From NCBI GenBank assembly GCA_902796695.1, contig CADBQE010000178.1, positions 1 through 6,832 on the forward strand: DNA of 6,832 bases, written 5' to 3'. Position 1 is the first letter of the stretch; each line of letters opens with the position of its first letter. The notes beneath the pieces were generated by a model. That model did no database searches. It was not told where the DNA came from and worked only from the letters and a program-made list of their open reading frames with translations. Made by a program: the position numbers and the translations under genes. Positions 1 through 6,605 of the stretch are shown piece after piece. The stretch comes from an uncultured Lachnospiraceae bacterium. GTDB taxonomy: Bacteria > Bacillota > Clostridia > Lachnospirales > Lachnospiraceae.

Positions 1-2283
1 GCCGTCCAGGGCCAGCAGGACGGATTCGCGGTTCTTGAAGATCTCGTAGGCGATGCTCTTATACAGGCCCGGGCCGTAGGGCTCGATCGAGACGCGGACG
101 GATACGCCCGCGCGGCGGACCGCGGCGGCCTCGCGCGGCGTCAGCAGCGTGGGGACGACGGCATAGATCTCGAAGCGGCCGGCGTTTTTCTCCGTCAGTG
201 CCCGCTCGTATGCATTCATTTTGTGGCCGATCACGAAGCAGACTTTCTCCGGATCCAGACTCTCCAGCAGATCATCCAGCAGTTTCAGATATTCCGGCTT
301 AAGCGGCGTGCGGCGGCGGTCGCTGTTGAAGCTGCCGCCCGCCAGGATCACCGGGAACTTATCCGCGGGCAGCGGCCGGATGCGGTCCCGCAGCACGTCG
401 GCGGCGGCCAGACGCTTTTCCGCCGGCATCAGCAGCCGCCGTCCGGATTCCTCCCGCAGCCGGCTTTCATAATAGTCGGTCAGACTGCGGCCTTCCAGGG
501 CCCGGTGCAGGCGTTCCTTCTTCAGGCGGAACGCCGCCTCCCCCGCTTCCCTGACCTTCTCCTCGGCCCGGCACATGGCTTTCAGGTCTTCGGCCGAAAG
601 CCCCAGCATGCGCTCCAGCGCCAGTTCCTCATCGATGGAATTGGTCCCGTACAGCGCGCCGCCGTCGGTGCCCTGCACGCAGGCCACACCGGCCTGCAGA
701 TACTGCTTCAGCGGATGGTCTTCCACGCGGCTCAGGTTATTGAGCCGCACGTTGGAGCTGATCTGGAATTCCAGTACGACCCCGTTTTCTTTCAGGTCTT
801 TTAACAGCGCCCGGCCGCCCGCACTCTTTAAATTGCGTGTATACAGGCCGTGGCCGATGCGCAGGGCCGGCATGGGCTGCCCCGGCGCCAGCGATTCCTT
901 AACGCAGCGCAGGCTCCCGGCCACATTGCCCCGCAGGCTGTCGCTTTCCCCCGCGTGGATCCGGATCACAAAGCCGGGGATGCGGCCCGCCAGCGCCGTC
1001 AGCCGCCCGATGAGCGGCTTCAGCTGCATGATGTCGTTGATCTCCTCACCCAGGATATCGCAGCCGGCCACATACGGGTCCTCCGCGACCGCTTCCAGCG
1101 TGCGGATGTTTTCCTGCAGATAATCCTGCGGCGGGACCTGGTCCCTGACGATGGTCAGCGGCGTGCGGCGGATCCCCGCCAGGAAGCGCAGCGTCACCCC
1201 GGTCTCCCGCGCCGCGGCGGGCAGCACTCCGTGGATCTGGGCCAGCCGGGCAGGCGCTTCGCCCGCTTTGGCGAGCGCGGTATCGGAGATCTCCGCGTAC
1301 CGGACGCCGGCCGCCGCGTAGCTGCGCGCGATCCAGAGAAGCTTGTCCTGGAACAGCGTATTGGCGCTATATGCTCTGCTGCGGCGGTCCTTCAGGACCC
1401 GTTCCGCGGTCCGGCGGATGTCCGGATCCGGGATCGTCCCGATCTTTTCCGCCAGTTCCGTTCCCGGCATCGGATCCCCCGCGGGCACGCCGCGCGTAAA
1501 AACATAGCGGTACAGATACACCCGCTCCAGATTGGAGAAAACAGCCTGGCCGTCCTTCAGGACTGCCAGCGAGGCCCGGATTTTCGCGATATTCCGCTCC
1601 GCCGCCTCCGGGCCGTTCAGCAGCAGTTCCGCGATATTGATAAAGCAGTTGTCGTCGATGCGCCGGTCGCGGTATTTGCCCGCAAGGCCGCTCAGATCCA
1701 GCGTTTCTTCCGCCCGCGCGCGCCGCTCTTCCATCGTCCGCCGCTGCGCTTCCGTCAGCTCAAGCCCCAGCTTTTTAATATAGTACAGCGGGTAGCGGAT
1801 CTGGTGGGCGATCCCCAGCGCGATCAGCGTGTCCGGCTCCAGGATCGCATTCATATGCGTATGCAGGTCCGTCCGGAATTTGCATTCGCTCAGGATATAG
1901 GTCTTGACCAGCGTCCGGTACAGGTCCAGGCGGTAGTCCTTGGTCTGGCTCATCAGCGTCTTGGCGATGGCCGGCACCGCGGCCTTCCGCTCGATGGTGC
2001 CGTCCGGATAGATATTGGCGACCTTGGTTTTGCCCAGACGCAGGATGAAGACCTGACGGTTTTCCCCGTCAATATAGGAAAAAACGGGTCCCGTCATCAC
2101 TTTCAGTCCCGTTTCCGCTTCGTCTTTCAGTTCGGCGCCGCACACGCGCGCCAGATTGGTGATCAGGTTGCCGCTGTGGTGGTTGGGCGTGCGCAGGCGG
2201 TATTCCATGGCATCGCCGTCCCGGTAAAGCTCCACCGCAATATCTTTTTCCCTGTCCAGATAAAACCGCCCGAAATAGGTCAT
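1..2283 (-). CDS. Large adenosine-deaminase-superfamily protein with extra N- and C-terminal domains (partial, C-terminus off window)
   Basis: The reading frame is open for 761 codons from ATG at 2283 to the left edge, so the C-terminus is missing. An adenosine/AMP-deaminase-type metal-dependent hydrolase core is visible: HTH at residues 141-143 (first metal ligands), HAGE at 443-446 (metal His and catalytic Glu), GHG at 477-479, SSN at 509-511, and HPLKQYLQAGV leading into GTDGG at 538-542 (D540, metal ligand). Classical family members have TDDP; here the second Asp is Gly541. The first 130 or so residues match nothing I recognise. HTH and HAGE are about 300 residues apart, against about 200 in ordinary deaminases, so the core carries an insertion. 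Residues 643-761 alternate strand and helix (VILAGGSF, VCFVIGHK, FEIYAVVP, SVLLALDG), like a Rossmann or SLOG-type nucleotide-binding domain. The start overlaps the queH stop by four bases (ATGA) and has a strong AGGAG seven bases upstream. Superfamily membership is firm; hydrolytic deamination of a purine compound is inferred and the substrate is unknown. Confidence 0.85.
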   Translation of the reverse strand, partial: MTYFGRFYLDREKDIAVELYRDGDAMEYRLRTPNHHSGNLITNLARVCGAELKDEAETGLKVMTGPVFSYIDGENRQVFILRLGKTKVANIYPDGTIERKAAVPAIAKTLMSQTKDYRLDLYRTLVKTYILSECKFRTDLHTHMNAILEPDTLIALGIAHQIRYPLYYIKKLGLELTEAQRRTMEERRARAEETLDLSGLAGKYRDRRIDDNCFINIAELLLNGPEAAERNIAKIRASLAVLKDGQAVFSNLERVYLYRYVFTRGVPAGDPMPGTELAEKIGTIPDPDIRRTAERVLKDRRSRAYSANTLFQDKLLWIARSYAAAGVRYAEISDTALAKAGEAPARLAQIHGVLPAAARETGVTLRFLAGIRRTPLTIVRDQVPPQDYLQENIRTLEAVAEDPYVAGCDILGEEINDIMQLKPLIGRLTALAGRIPGFVIRIHAGESDSLRGNVAGSLRCVKESLAPGQPMPALRIGHGLYTRNLKSAGGRALLKDLKENGVVLEFQISSNVRLNNLSRVEDHPLKQYLQAGVACVQGTDGGALYGTNSIDEELALERMLGLSAEDLKAMCRAEEKVREAGEAAFRLKKERLHRALEGRSLTDYYESRLREESGRRLLMPAEKRLAAADVLRDRIRPLPADKFPVILAGGSFNSDRRRTPLKPEYLKLLDDLLESLDPEKVCFVIGHKMNAYERALTEKNAGRFEIYAVVPTLLTPREAAAVRRAGVSVRVSIEPYGPGLYKSIAYEIFKNRESVLLALDG

Positions 2284-2924
2284 ACGTCCTCTCCTCTTTC
2301 CGTCCGCAGCGAAAATTCGCAGCCGCAGTAGTTCTGGCGGTACATGCCGCAGGAACGCGTGATCTCCAGCGAGCGGAGATACCCGTTCCGCTTCTTGAAG
2401 TCCGAAGGCAGCCAGCGCGGCGCGGCGGGACCGTTTTCCTCCGCCAGGCGGTCCGCTTCCTCCTGCCCGATGCGGTTGAGCCGCAGCGGATCCTTTAAGG
2501 GGCTCAGCGTCAGCGTCGTGGCAAAGAAGTCATATCCGCCCTTTGCGGCTTCCCGCGCCGTGCGGGCCAGCCGCAGCCGGTAGCAGACCGTGCAGCGGCC
2601 GCCGCGCTCCGGTTCCCGCTCCAGCCCCTTCACGGCTTCATAAAACTGCGCCGGTTCGTATTCGCAGTCCAGGAAATCCACCGGATTCGCAAAAGGGTAA
2701 GTGCGGATGAATTCCTGCTGCTCCGCTTTGCGGAACTCATACTCTTCCCGCGGATAAATATTCGGATTGTAATACAGCACCGTCACCCGGAACGGGCCGG
2801 CCAGCTGCTCCAGCACGGAGCTGGAGCACGGCGCGCAGCAGGAATGCAGCAGCAGCCGGGGCGGATCCTCAGGATCCAGCCCGGCGATGATCTCCTGCAT
2901 TTTCCGGTCAAAATCTGTTTTCAT
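2280..2924 (-). CDS. queH: Epoxyqueuosine reductase QueH
   Basis: This 214-residue protein matches the QueH (DUF208) family, the non-cobalamin enzyme that reduces epoxyqueuosine to queuosine at the wobble position of tRNAs with GUN anticodons, in the cytoplasm. The family's cysteine clusters are all visible: SCCAPC at residues 28-33 near the N-terminus, CTVC at 111-114 and C192 plus CGC at 200-202 near the C-terminus. These are expected to supply the iron-sulfur cluster and the additional metal or redox-active cysteines. Family signatures LYYNPNIYP (50-58) and TLTLSPLKD (137-145) are also intact, and the length is normal. The ATG at 2924 follows the upstream RNase-like gene by 43 bases and lacks a close Shine-Dalgarno; an AGAAGG lies about 35 bases upstream, so translation may depend partly on coupling. 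The stop overlaps the next gene's start (ATGA). No other queuosine gene is in the window. Confidence 0.93.
   Translation of the reverse strand: MKTDFDRKMQEIIAGLDPEDPPRLLLHSCCAPCSSSVLEQLAGPFRVTVLYYNPNIYPREEYEFRKAEQQEFIRTYPFANPVDFLDCEYEPAQFYEAVKGLEREPERGGRCTVCYRLRLARTAREAAKGGYDFFATTLTLSPLKDPLRLNRIGQEEADRLAEENGPAAPRWLPSDFKKRNGYLRSLEITRSCGMYRQNYCGCEFSLRTERGEDV
2291..2295 (-). promoter_or_regulatory. Ribosome binding site for the deaminase-like gene
   Basis: The minus strand reads AGGAG seven bases before the ATG at 2283. The site lies inside the last codons of queH, so this gene has its own strong initiation signal even though its start overlaps the queH stop. This supports the chosen start. Confidence 0.75.
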
Positions 2925-2967
2925 GACGGGTATGTCCCGGGCCGGCAGATCCGTCGGCCTGTCCTTC

Positions 2968-4596
2968 TCACTTTTTGTATTTATTGATCAGCCTGTCGAT
3001 GTCCGAGATCATCTTCCTGATCTCCTTGTCGCCCCGTTCCTTCATGGTCCCGATCACGGACAGCAGGCGCTCGCCCGCCGCCAGCAGGGATTTAAACAGG
3101 GACGGCGCACCCGTTTCGCCGGCCTTCGCTTCCCTGCCCTTATCTTCCTTCTCTACGGGGATGCCCACGGCCTGCACCAGCGCATCGCCGGTGATGAGGT
3201 CATAGACCGATCCGCTGTAGGGCGCCGCCGTATCATAGCCGAATTCTTCGTGCAGATACAGGGCAAAACTGTCGCAGGAAGCCGCTTCGCCGTGGTTGAC
3301 GAACACGCGGTCCGGTTTGGTCCCCAGGCTGTTCAGCCAGGCGGCCAGACCGTTCCGGTCCGCATGGCCGCTGATGCCCTGCATGGTCAGAAGCTCGGCC
3401 TGCACCGCGATTTCTTCGCCGAACAGCTTCACCATATCGGCGCCGTCCAGCAGATAGCGGCCCAGCGTGCCCGCCGTCTGATATCCCACAAACAGCACCC
3501 CGGATTCCGGGCGCCAGAGGTTGTGCTTTAAGTGATGGCGGATCCGGCCCGCTTCGCACATGCCGCTCGCGGAGATGATCACCTTCGGTTCCGGATCCAT
3601 ATTGATCGCCTTGGATTCTTCGGAGGACACCGACAGCTCCAGGCCGTCAAAGAAGACCGGGTTGATGCCCGCGTCCAGCAACGCGCGCGCGTCCTCGTTG
3701 AAATAATCCCGGGGCGTCTGCTGGAACACCGCCGTGGCTTCCACGGCCAGCGGGCTGTCCAGCACCACCTTGAAATGCGGCAGCGACGGGATCATATTGT
3801 CTTCCTTGATCTGCCGGATGAAATAAAGGATCTCCTGCGTACGGCCCACCGCGAAGGACGGGATCACCAGATTGCCGCCGCGGCCCAGCACCTTCTCGAT
3901 GGCGCGGGCCAGCTGCAGGACATAGGCGTCGGAGCCTTCGTGCGGCTCATGCAGACGGTCGCCGTAGGTGGATTCGATCACCACGTAATCCGCCTCGTCC
4001 ACGGGCTGGGGGTCGCTGATCAGCGGGCGGTCGGAATTGCCCACGTCGCCGCTGAAAACGATCTTCTTCGTCACGCCGTCTTCCGTGAGCCACAGCTCGA
4101 TATGCGAGGCGCCCAGCAGATGGCCCGCATTGCCGAAGCGCACCGTCACGTTCTCCTCTACCTGCTTCTTTTCCCCGAACGGGACCGGGATAAAGCGGCC
4201 AAGAACACCGGCCGCGTCTTCTTTCGTATAGAGCGGCTCCACCGGCGCGCGGCCGGCGCGGTCATTCTTGCGGTTCTGCCACTCCACTTCGGATTCCTGA
4301 ATGGCGGCAGAGTCCATCAGCATGATGCGGCACAGATTCGTCGTCGCCTCCGTGGCGTAGACCGGCCCCCGGAAGCCCTGCTTGTACAGCAGCGGCAGGT
4401 TGCCGGAGTGGTCAATGTGCGCGTGCGTCAGGAAGACCGCGTCCACCTGATCCGCGCCGATGGGCAGCGTCTGGTTTACGAACATGTCCCGGCCCTGTTC
4501 CATGCCGCAGTCCACCAGGATGCGGCTGCCGCCGGCCTCCAGATAAGTCATGGAGCCGGTCACTTCATGATCGGCCCCTAAAAACGTGATCTTCAT
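2968..4596 (-). CDS. MBL-fold/beta-CASP/RMMBL metallo-hydrolase, probable RNase of the CPSF-73 type
   Basis: The 542-residue product has the full architecture of bacterial beta-CASP metallo-beta-lactamases that process RNA. The N-terminal lactamase half carries HAHIDH at residues 58-63, NAGHLLGASH with H159, and SGDVG with D184 as zinc ligands. The beta-CASP section follows with E208 in VIESTYGD (motif A), SFAVGRTQE at 247-255, SASGMCEAGR at 342-351 and H355 (motif B). The RMMBL end has SGHAD at 409-413 and VNHGE at 433-437 with H435 (motif C). Cleavage of RNA is inferred from the family. A Lys/Glu-rich, probably helical tail of about 60 residues follows and ends in KYKK. I chose the ATG at 4596 because MKITFLG is the usual family N-terminus and this codon overlaps the trpS stop by four bases (ATGA). 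An in-frame ATG at 4611, preceded closely by GGACGA, is an alternative. The Shine-Dalgarno for 4596 is weak, which suggests coupling to trpS. Confidence 0.92.
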   Translation of the reverse strand: MKITFLGADHEVTGSMTYLEAGGSRILVDCGMEQGRDMFVNQTLPIGADQVDAVFLTHAHIDHSGNLPLLYKQGFRGPVYATEATTNLCRIMLMDSAAIQESEVEWQNRKNDRAGRAPVEPLYTKEDAAGVLGRFIPVPFGEKKQVEENVTVRFGNAGHLLGASHIELWLTEDGVTKKIVFSGDVGNSDRPLISDPQPVDEADYVVIESTYGDRLHEPHEGSDAYVLQLARAIEKVLGRGGNLVIPSFAVGRTQEILYFIRQIKEDNMIPSLPHFKVVLDSPLAVEATAVFQQTPRDYFNEDARALLDAGINPVFFDGLELSVSSEESKAINMDPEPKVIISASGMCEAGRIRHHLKHNLWRPESGVLFVGYQTAGTLGRYLLDGADMVKLFGEEIAVQAELLTMQGISGHADRNGLAAWLNSLGTKPDRVFVNHGEAASCDSFALYLHEEFGYDTAAPYSGSVYDLITGDALVQAVGIPVEKEDKGREAKAGETGAPSLFKSLLAAGERLLSVIGTMKERGDKEIRKMISDIDRLINKYKK

Positions 4597-5684
4597 AGCA
4601 GTTTTTTCCATTCGTCCAGGATCGAGCAATCCTCAAAATAATCGATGCGCATGGCGTGGCGCACGCGGGCCAGGGTCTCGTCGGTGATCTCCCTGGCGCG
4701 GGCGGTGCCTTCCCGCAGGATATCGTAAACGGTATCCAGATCGGCTTCCCAGCGGGCGCGTTCGGCGCGGATGGGATCCATCAGCTCGTTCAGCACATTG
4801 ATCAGGAATTTCTTGCAGGTGCCGTCGCCCAGGCCGCCCCGCTTGTAATGCTCCTTCATTTCGTCCAGGTTCGCGTAATCCGGCAGGAATTCCGCGAAAT
4901 GCTCCGGACGGGAGAAGGCATCCAGATAGGTGAACACCACGTTGCCCTCCAGATGGCCCGGGTCTTCGATCCGCAGGTGCTGCGGGTCCGTGAACATTTT
5001 GCCGTTGATCAGCTTCTTCACGGTCGCCGCGGAATCCGACAGATAGATGCCGTTGCCCAGCGACTTGCTCATTTTCGCGCTGCCGTCCACGCCGGGCAGG
5101 CGTCGCTGGACCGCGTTTTCCGGGATCACGGCCTTGGGCAGCACCAGGGTCTCGCCGTAGATGCGGTTGAATTTTTCCACGATCTCGCGGGTCTGCTCGA
5201 TCATGGGCAGCTGGTCCTCGCCCACGGGCACGACGGTCGCGTTGAACGCCGTGATGTCCGCCGCCTGCGAGACCGGGTAGGTGAAGAAGCCTGCGGGCAG
5301 GCCTTCGTCCTCAAAGCCGCGCATCTGGATCTCCGCCTTGACGGTGGGGTTGCGCGACAGGCGGGCGGTCGTCACCATGTTCAGATAATAGAAGGTGAGT
5401 GCATGCAGGGCCGGCAGCGCGGACTGGACGCAGATGGTGGTCCGGGCCGGATCGATGCCCACGGACAGATAGTCCAGGACGACCTGAATGATATTGTCCC
5501 GGATCTTGCCGGGGTTGTCGGCGTTGTCCGTCAGGGCCTGATCGTCCGCGATCAGGATATTGATCTGGTCATATTCGCCGGAATTCTGCATCTCCACGCG
5601 GCGCTTTAAGGAGCCGACATAGTGGCCCAGATGCAGGCGGCCAGTGGGCCGGTCCCCGGTCAGGATGATCTTTTTTTCAGCCAT
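4593..5684 (-). CDS. trpS: Tryptophanyl-tRNA synthetase
   Basis: This class I aminoacyl-tRNA synthetase charges tRNA-Trp with tryptophan using ATP in the cytoplasm. Both class I signatures are intact: HLGH at residues 18-21 and KMSKS at 204-208. PVGEDQ at 153-158 and QAADI at 140-144, whose Asp corresponds to the tryptophan-recognising Asp of the family, are also present. The protein is 363 residues, slightly longer than the 330-340 of Bacillus-type TrpRS. The opening ILTGDRPTGRLHLGHYVGSL and the MIEQTREIV and KMSKSLGNGIYL blocks resemble the streptococcal/clostridial variety more than the Bacillus one (recalled, not aligned). AAGGA sits eight bases before the ATG. The gene starts four bases after the oxidoreductase stop and its own stop overlaps the next start, so it lies inside an operon. 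No T-box leader was found near it. Confidence 0.96.
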   Translation of the reverse strand: MAEKKIILTGDRPTGRLHLGHYVGSLKRRVEMQNSGEYDQINILIADDQALTDNADNPGKIRDNIIQVVLDYLSVGIDPARTTICVQSALPALHALTFYYLNMVTTARLSRNPTVKAEIQMRGFEDEGLPAGFFTYPVSQAADITAFNATVVPVGEDQLPMIEQTREIVEKFNRIYGETLVLPKAVIPENAVQRRLPGVDGSAKMSKSLGNGIYLSDSAATVKKLINGKMFTDPQHLRIEDPGHLEGNVVFTYLDAFSRPEHFAEFLPDYANLDEMKEHYKRGGLGDGTCKKFLINVLNELMDPIRAERARWEADLDTVYDILREGTARAREITDETLARVRHAMRIDYFEDCSILDEWKKLL

Positions 5685-5688
5685 TTTC

Positions 5689-6321
5689 TTATTCCTTTAC
5701 ATCCATGAAGCTGGTGAATTCCTTGTGCTCCTCCAGCGGCAGTCCTTCCTTTTCCGCCTGTGCCTTCACGGCGCGGATCCGGAAGGCCATGTTCCGGCCC
5801 AGCTTCCGCATGGTCCTGAGGCCTTCCAGGTCCTTCCGGGCCTGTTCGGGCGTGCAGCCGTGGATCTGGTTCCAGTAGGTGGACGAAGCGAGCGGCATGC
5901 CGCTGATGGTGAAATATTTGTTCAGCACGTCGAAGCTGGCCGTGTTTCCGCCGCGGCGGCAGCTCACGACGCTGGCGCCGATCTTCATGTGCTTGGAGAA
6001 GGGCGTGCTGTAGAACAGCCGGTCCAGGAAAGCCAGCAGCGTGCCGTTCGGCGAGCCGTAATACACCGGGCTGCCCACGATCAGGCCGTCCGCGGCTTCA
6101 AACAGGCGCGCGGCCTCGTTGACCGGGTCGTCGTCAAACACGCACCGCCCGTTCGAATTGCAGAACCCGCAGGCCACGCATCCGCGCACGGCCCGGTGTC
6201 CCACCTGCAGCAGCGTCGTTTCGACGCCCTCCTGCTCCAGGGTCTTCTGCACTTCGTGAAGGGCGGTCCAGGTGCAGCCCTGCGCGTGAGGGGAACCGTT
6301 GATCAGTAATACTTTATCCAT
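5689..6321 (-). CDS. Flavodoxin-family NAD(P)H-dependent oxidoreductase with a four-cysteine motif
   Basis: The 210-residue protein belongs to the NADPH-dependent FMN reductase/flavodoxin-like group. The N-terminal strand and phosphate loop read LLINGSPHAQGCT (residues 5-17), binding the FMN phosphate. GSPVYYGSPNG (about 83-93) is the second flavin-contacting loop. Between them lies a compact motif C48-x2-C51-x2-C54-x5-C60, followed by DDD. That spacing fits the CX2CX2CX4-7C pattern of archaeal iron-sulfur flavoproteins (Isf), so it may hold a 4Fe-4S cluster, though many bacterial relatives with this motif are uncharacterised. Substrate and electron partner are unknown. It has no signal peptide or membrane segment and should be cytoplasmic. 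GGAG lies six bases before the ATG. It is the first gene of the apparent operon, with trpS following after four bases. Confidence 0.9.
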   Translation of the reverse strand: MDKVLLINGSPHAQGCTWTALHEVQKTLEQEGVETTLLQVGHRAVRGCVACGFCNSNGRCVFDDDPVNEAARLFEAADGLIVGSPVYYGSPNGTLLAFLDRLFYSTPFSKHMKIGASVVSCRRGGNTASFDVLNKYFTISGMPLASSTYWNQIHGCTPEQARKDLEGLRTMRKLGRNMAFRIRAVKAQAEKEGLPLEEHKEFTSFMDVKE

Positions 6322-6349
6322 TTTTCACTCCGGAATTGTCCAGTCATTT

Positions 6350-6383
6350 CCCGGCGTCTTCAGCGCGAAAGCGCGGCGCCGGG
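6350..6383 (-). promoter_or_regulatory. Nested stem-loop in the leader of the oxidoreductase operon
   Basis: An outer 7-bp stem pairs CCCGGCG (6350-6356) with CGCCGGG (6377-6383). Inside it, GCGC (6363-6366) pairs with GCGC (6371-6374) around a four-base loop. It ends about 28 bases upstream of the ATG at 6321, so it would lie in the mRNA leader if transcription starts further right. No T-tract follows on either strand, so it does not look like an intrinsic terminator. Function is unknown. Confidence 0.5.
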
Positions 6384-6396
6384 GGCGGTCGAAAAG

Positions 6397-6423
6397 GTGA
6401 CAAAGGAACCGTCCCCCTGTCAC
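6397..6423. repeat. 27-base palindromic repeat, copy 1
   Basis: Arms GTGACA (6397-6402) and TGTCAC (6418-6423) flank a 15-base centre containing GAACCGTCCCCC. It differs from copies 2 and 3 at one base (G instead of A at 6405). On the minus strand the hairpin is followed by C and then TTTT, a weak terminator-like or attenuator-like arrangement before the oxidoreductase operon. Confidence 0.85.
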
Positions 6424-6440
6424 GCCCTGCCCCATCCAAT

Positions 6441-6466
6441 GTAGGGGCCGCCGGCCCAGGCCGCCC
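6441..6466. repeat. GTAGGGGCCG element, copy A (imperfect)
   Basis: It shares its first ten bases, GTAGGGGCCG, with the element at 6562 and has a similar CCGCCC ending, but its outer stem is imperfect. Only a short inner stem, CGGCC/GGCCG around CA, is clean. It appears to be a diverged or different member of the same repeat class. Confidence 0.5.
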
Positions 6467-6470
6467 TCTC

Positions 6471-6487
6471 TTGCCGCTGTGCGGCAA
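6471..6487. repeat. Perfect 7-bp hairpin TTGCCGC-TGT-GCGGCAA
   Basis: A perfect inverted repeat with a three-base loop lies between copies 1 and 2 of the 27-base repeat. No T-run follows on either strand, so it is not an obvious terminator. The TGT loop is the same as in the element at 6562-6588, which may be coincidence. Confidence 0.6.
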
Positions 6488-6531
6488 TTCACCTTGTGTG
6501 TCAGCAGCCCGCAGGACAAGGGCCAAAAAAC

Positions 6532-6558
6532 GTGACAAAAGAACCGTCCCCCTGTCAC
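6532..6558. repeat. 27-base palindromic repeat, copy 2
   Basis: It is identical to copy 3 over all 27 bases, with arms GTGACA (6532-6537) and TGTCAC (6553-6558). On the minus strand the hairpin is followed by G and six T residues (6530 down to 6525), so it could act as a second transcription terminator behind thrS. Confidence 0.88.
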
Positions 6559-6561
6559 ATC

Positions 6562-6588
6562 GTAGGGGCCGATTTGTAATCGGCCCGC
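6562..6588. repeat. GTAGGGGCCG element, copy B (perfect hairpin)
   Basis: A perfect 9-bp stem, GGGCCGATT (6566-6574) with AATCGGCCC (6578-6586), closes on the loop TGT. The GTAGGGGC...GCCCGC frame resembles a short palindrome that I recall being scattered in intergenic regions of many Bacillota genomes; this is from memory and was not searched. It lies three bases from copy 2 of the 27-base repeat. Confidence 0.75.
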
Positions 6589-6605
6589 GGCGGATAGCGG
6601 GTCAC

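Noticed and set aside
1..2283. RADAR defence system (RdrB)
   Set aside because: Size and deaminase core are suggestive, but no RdrA-like ATPase is in the window, the visible neighbours are housekeeping RNA genes, and the C-terminal domain points elsewhere. It is kept only as a comparison to test.
223..2331. Long plus-strand open frames (223-804, 850-2331)
   Set aside because: They lie antisense to the deaminase-like gene, whose motifs are convincing in the minus frame. Their translations are Arg/Gln/His-rich with no recognisable family, as expected for antisense frames in GC-rich DNA.
3532..5609. Plus-strand frames opposite the MBL and trpS genes (3532-4581, 4656-5609)
   Set aside because: Both are antisense shadows of well-recognised genes; their compositions are biased and no domain is seen.
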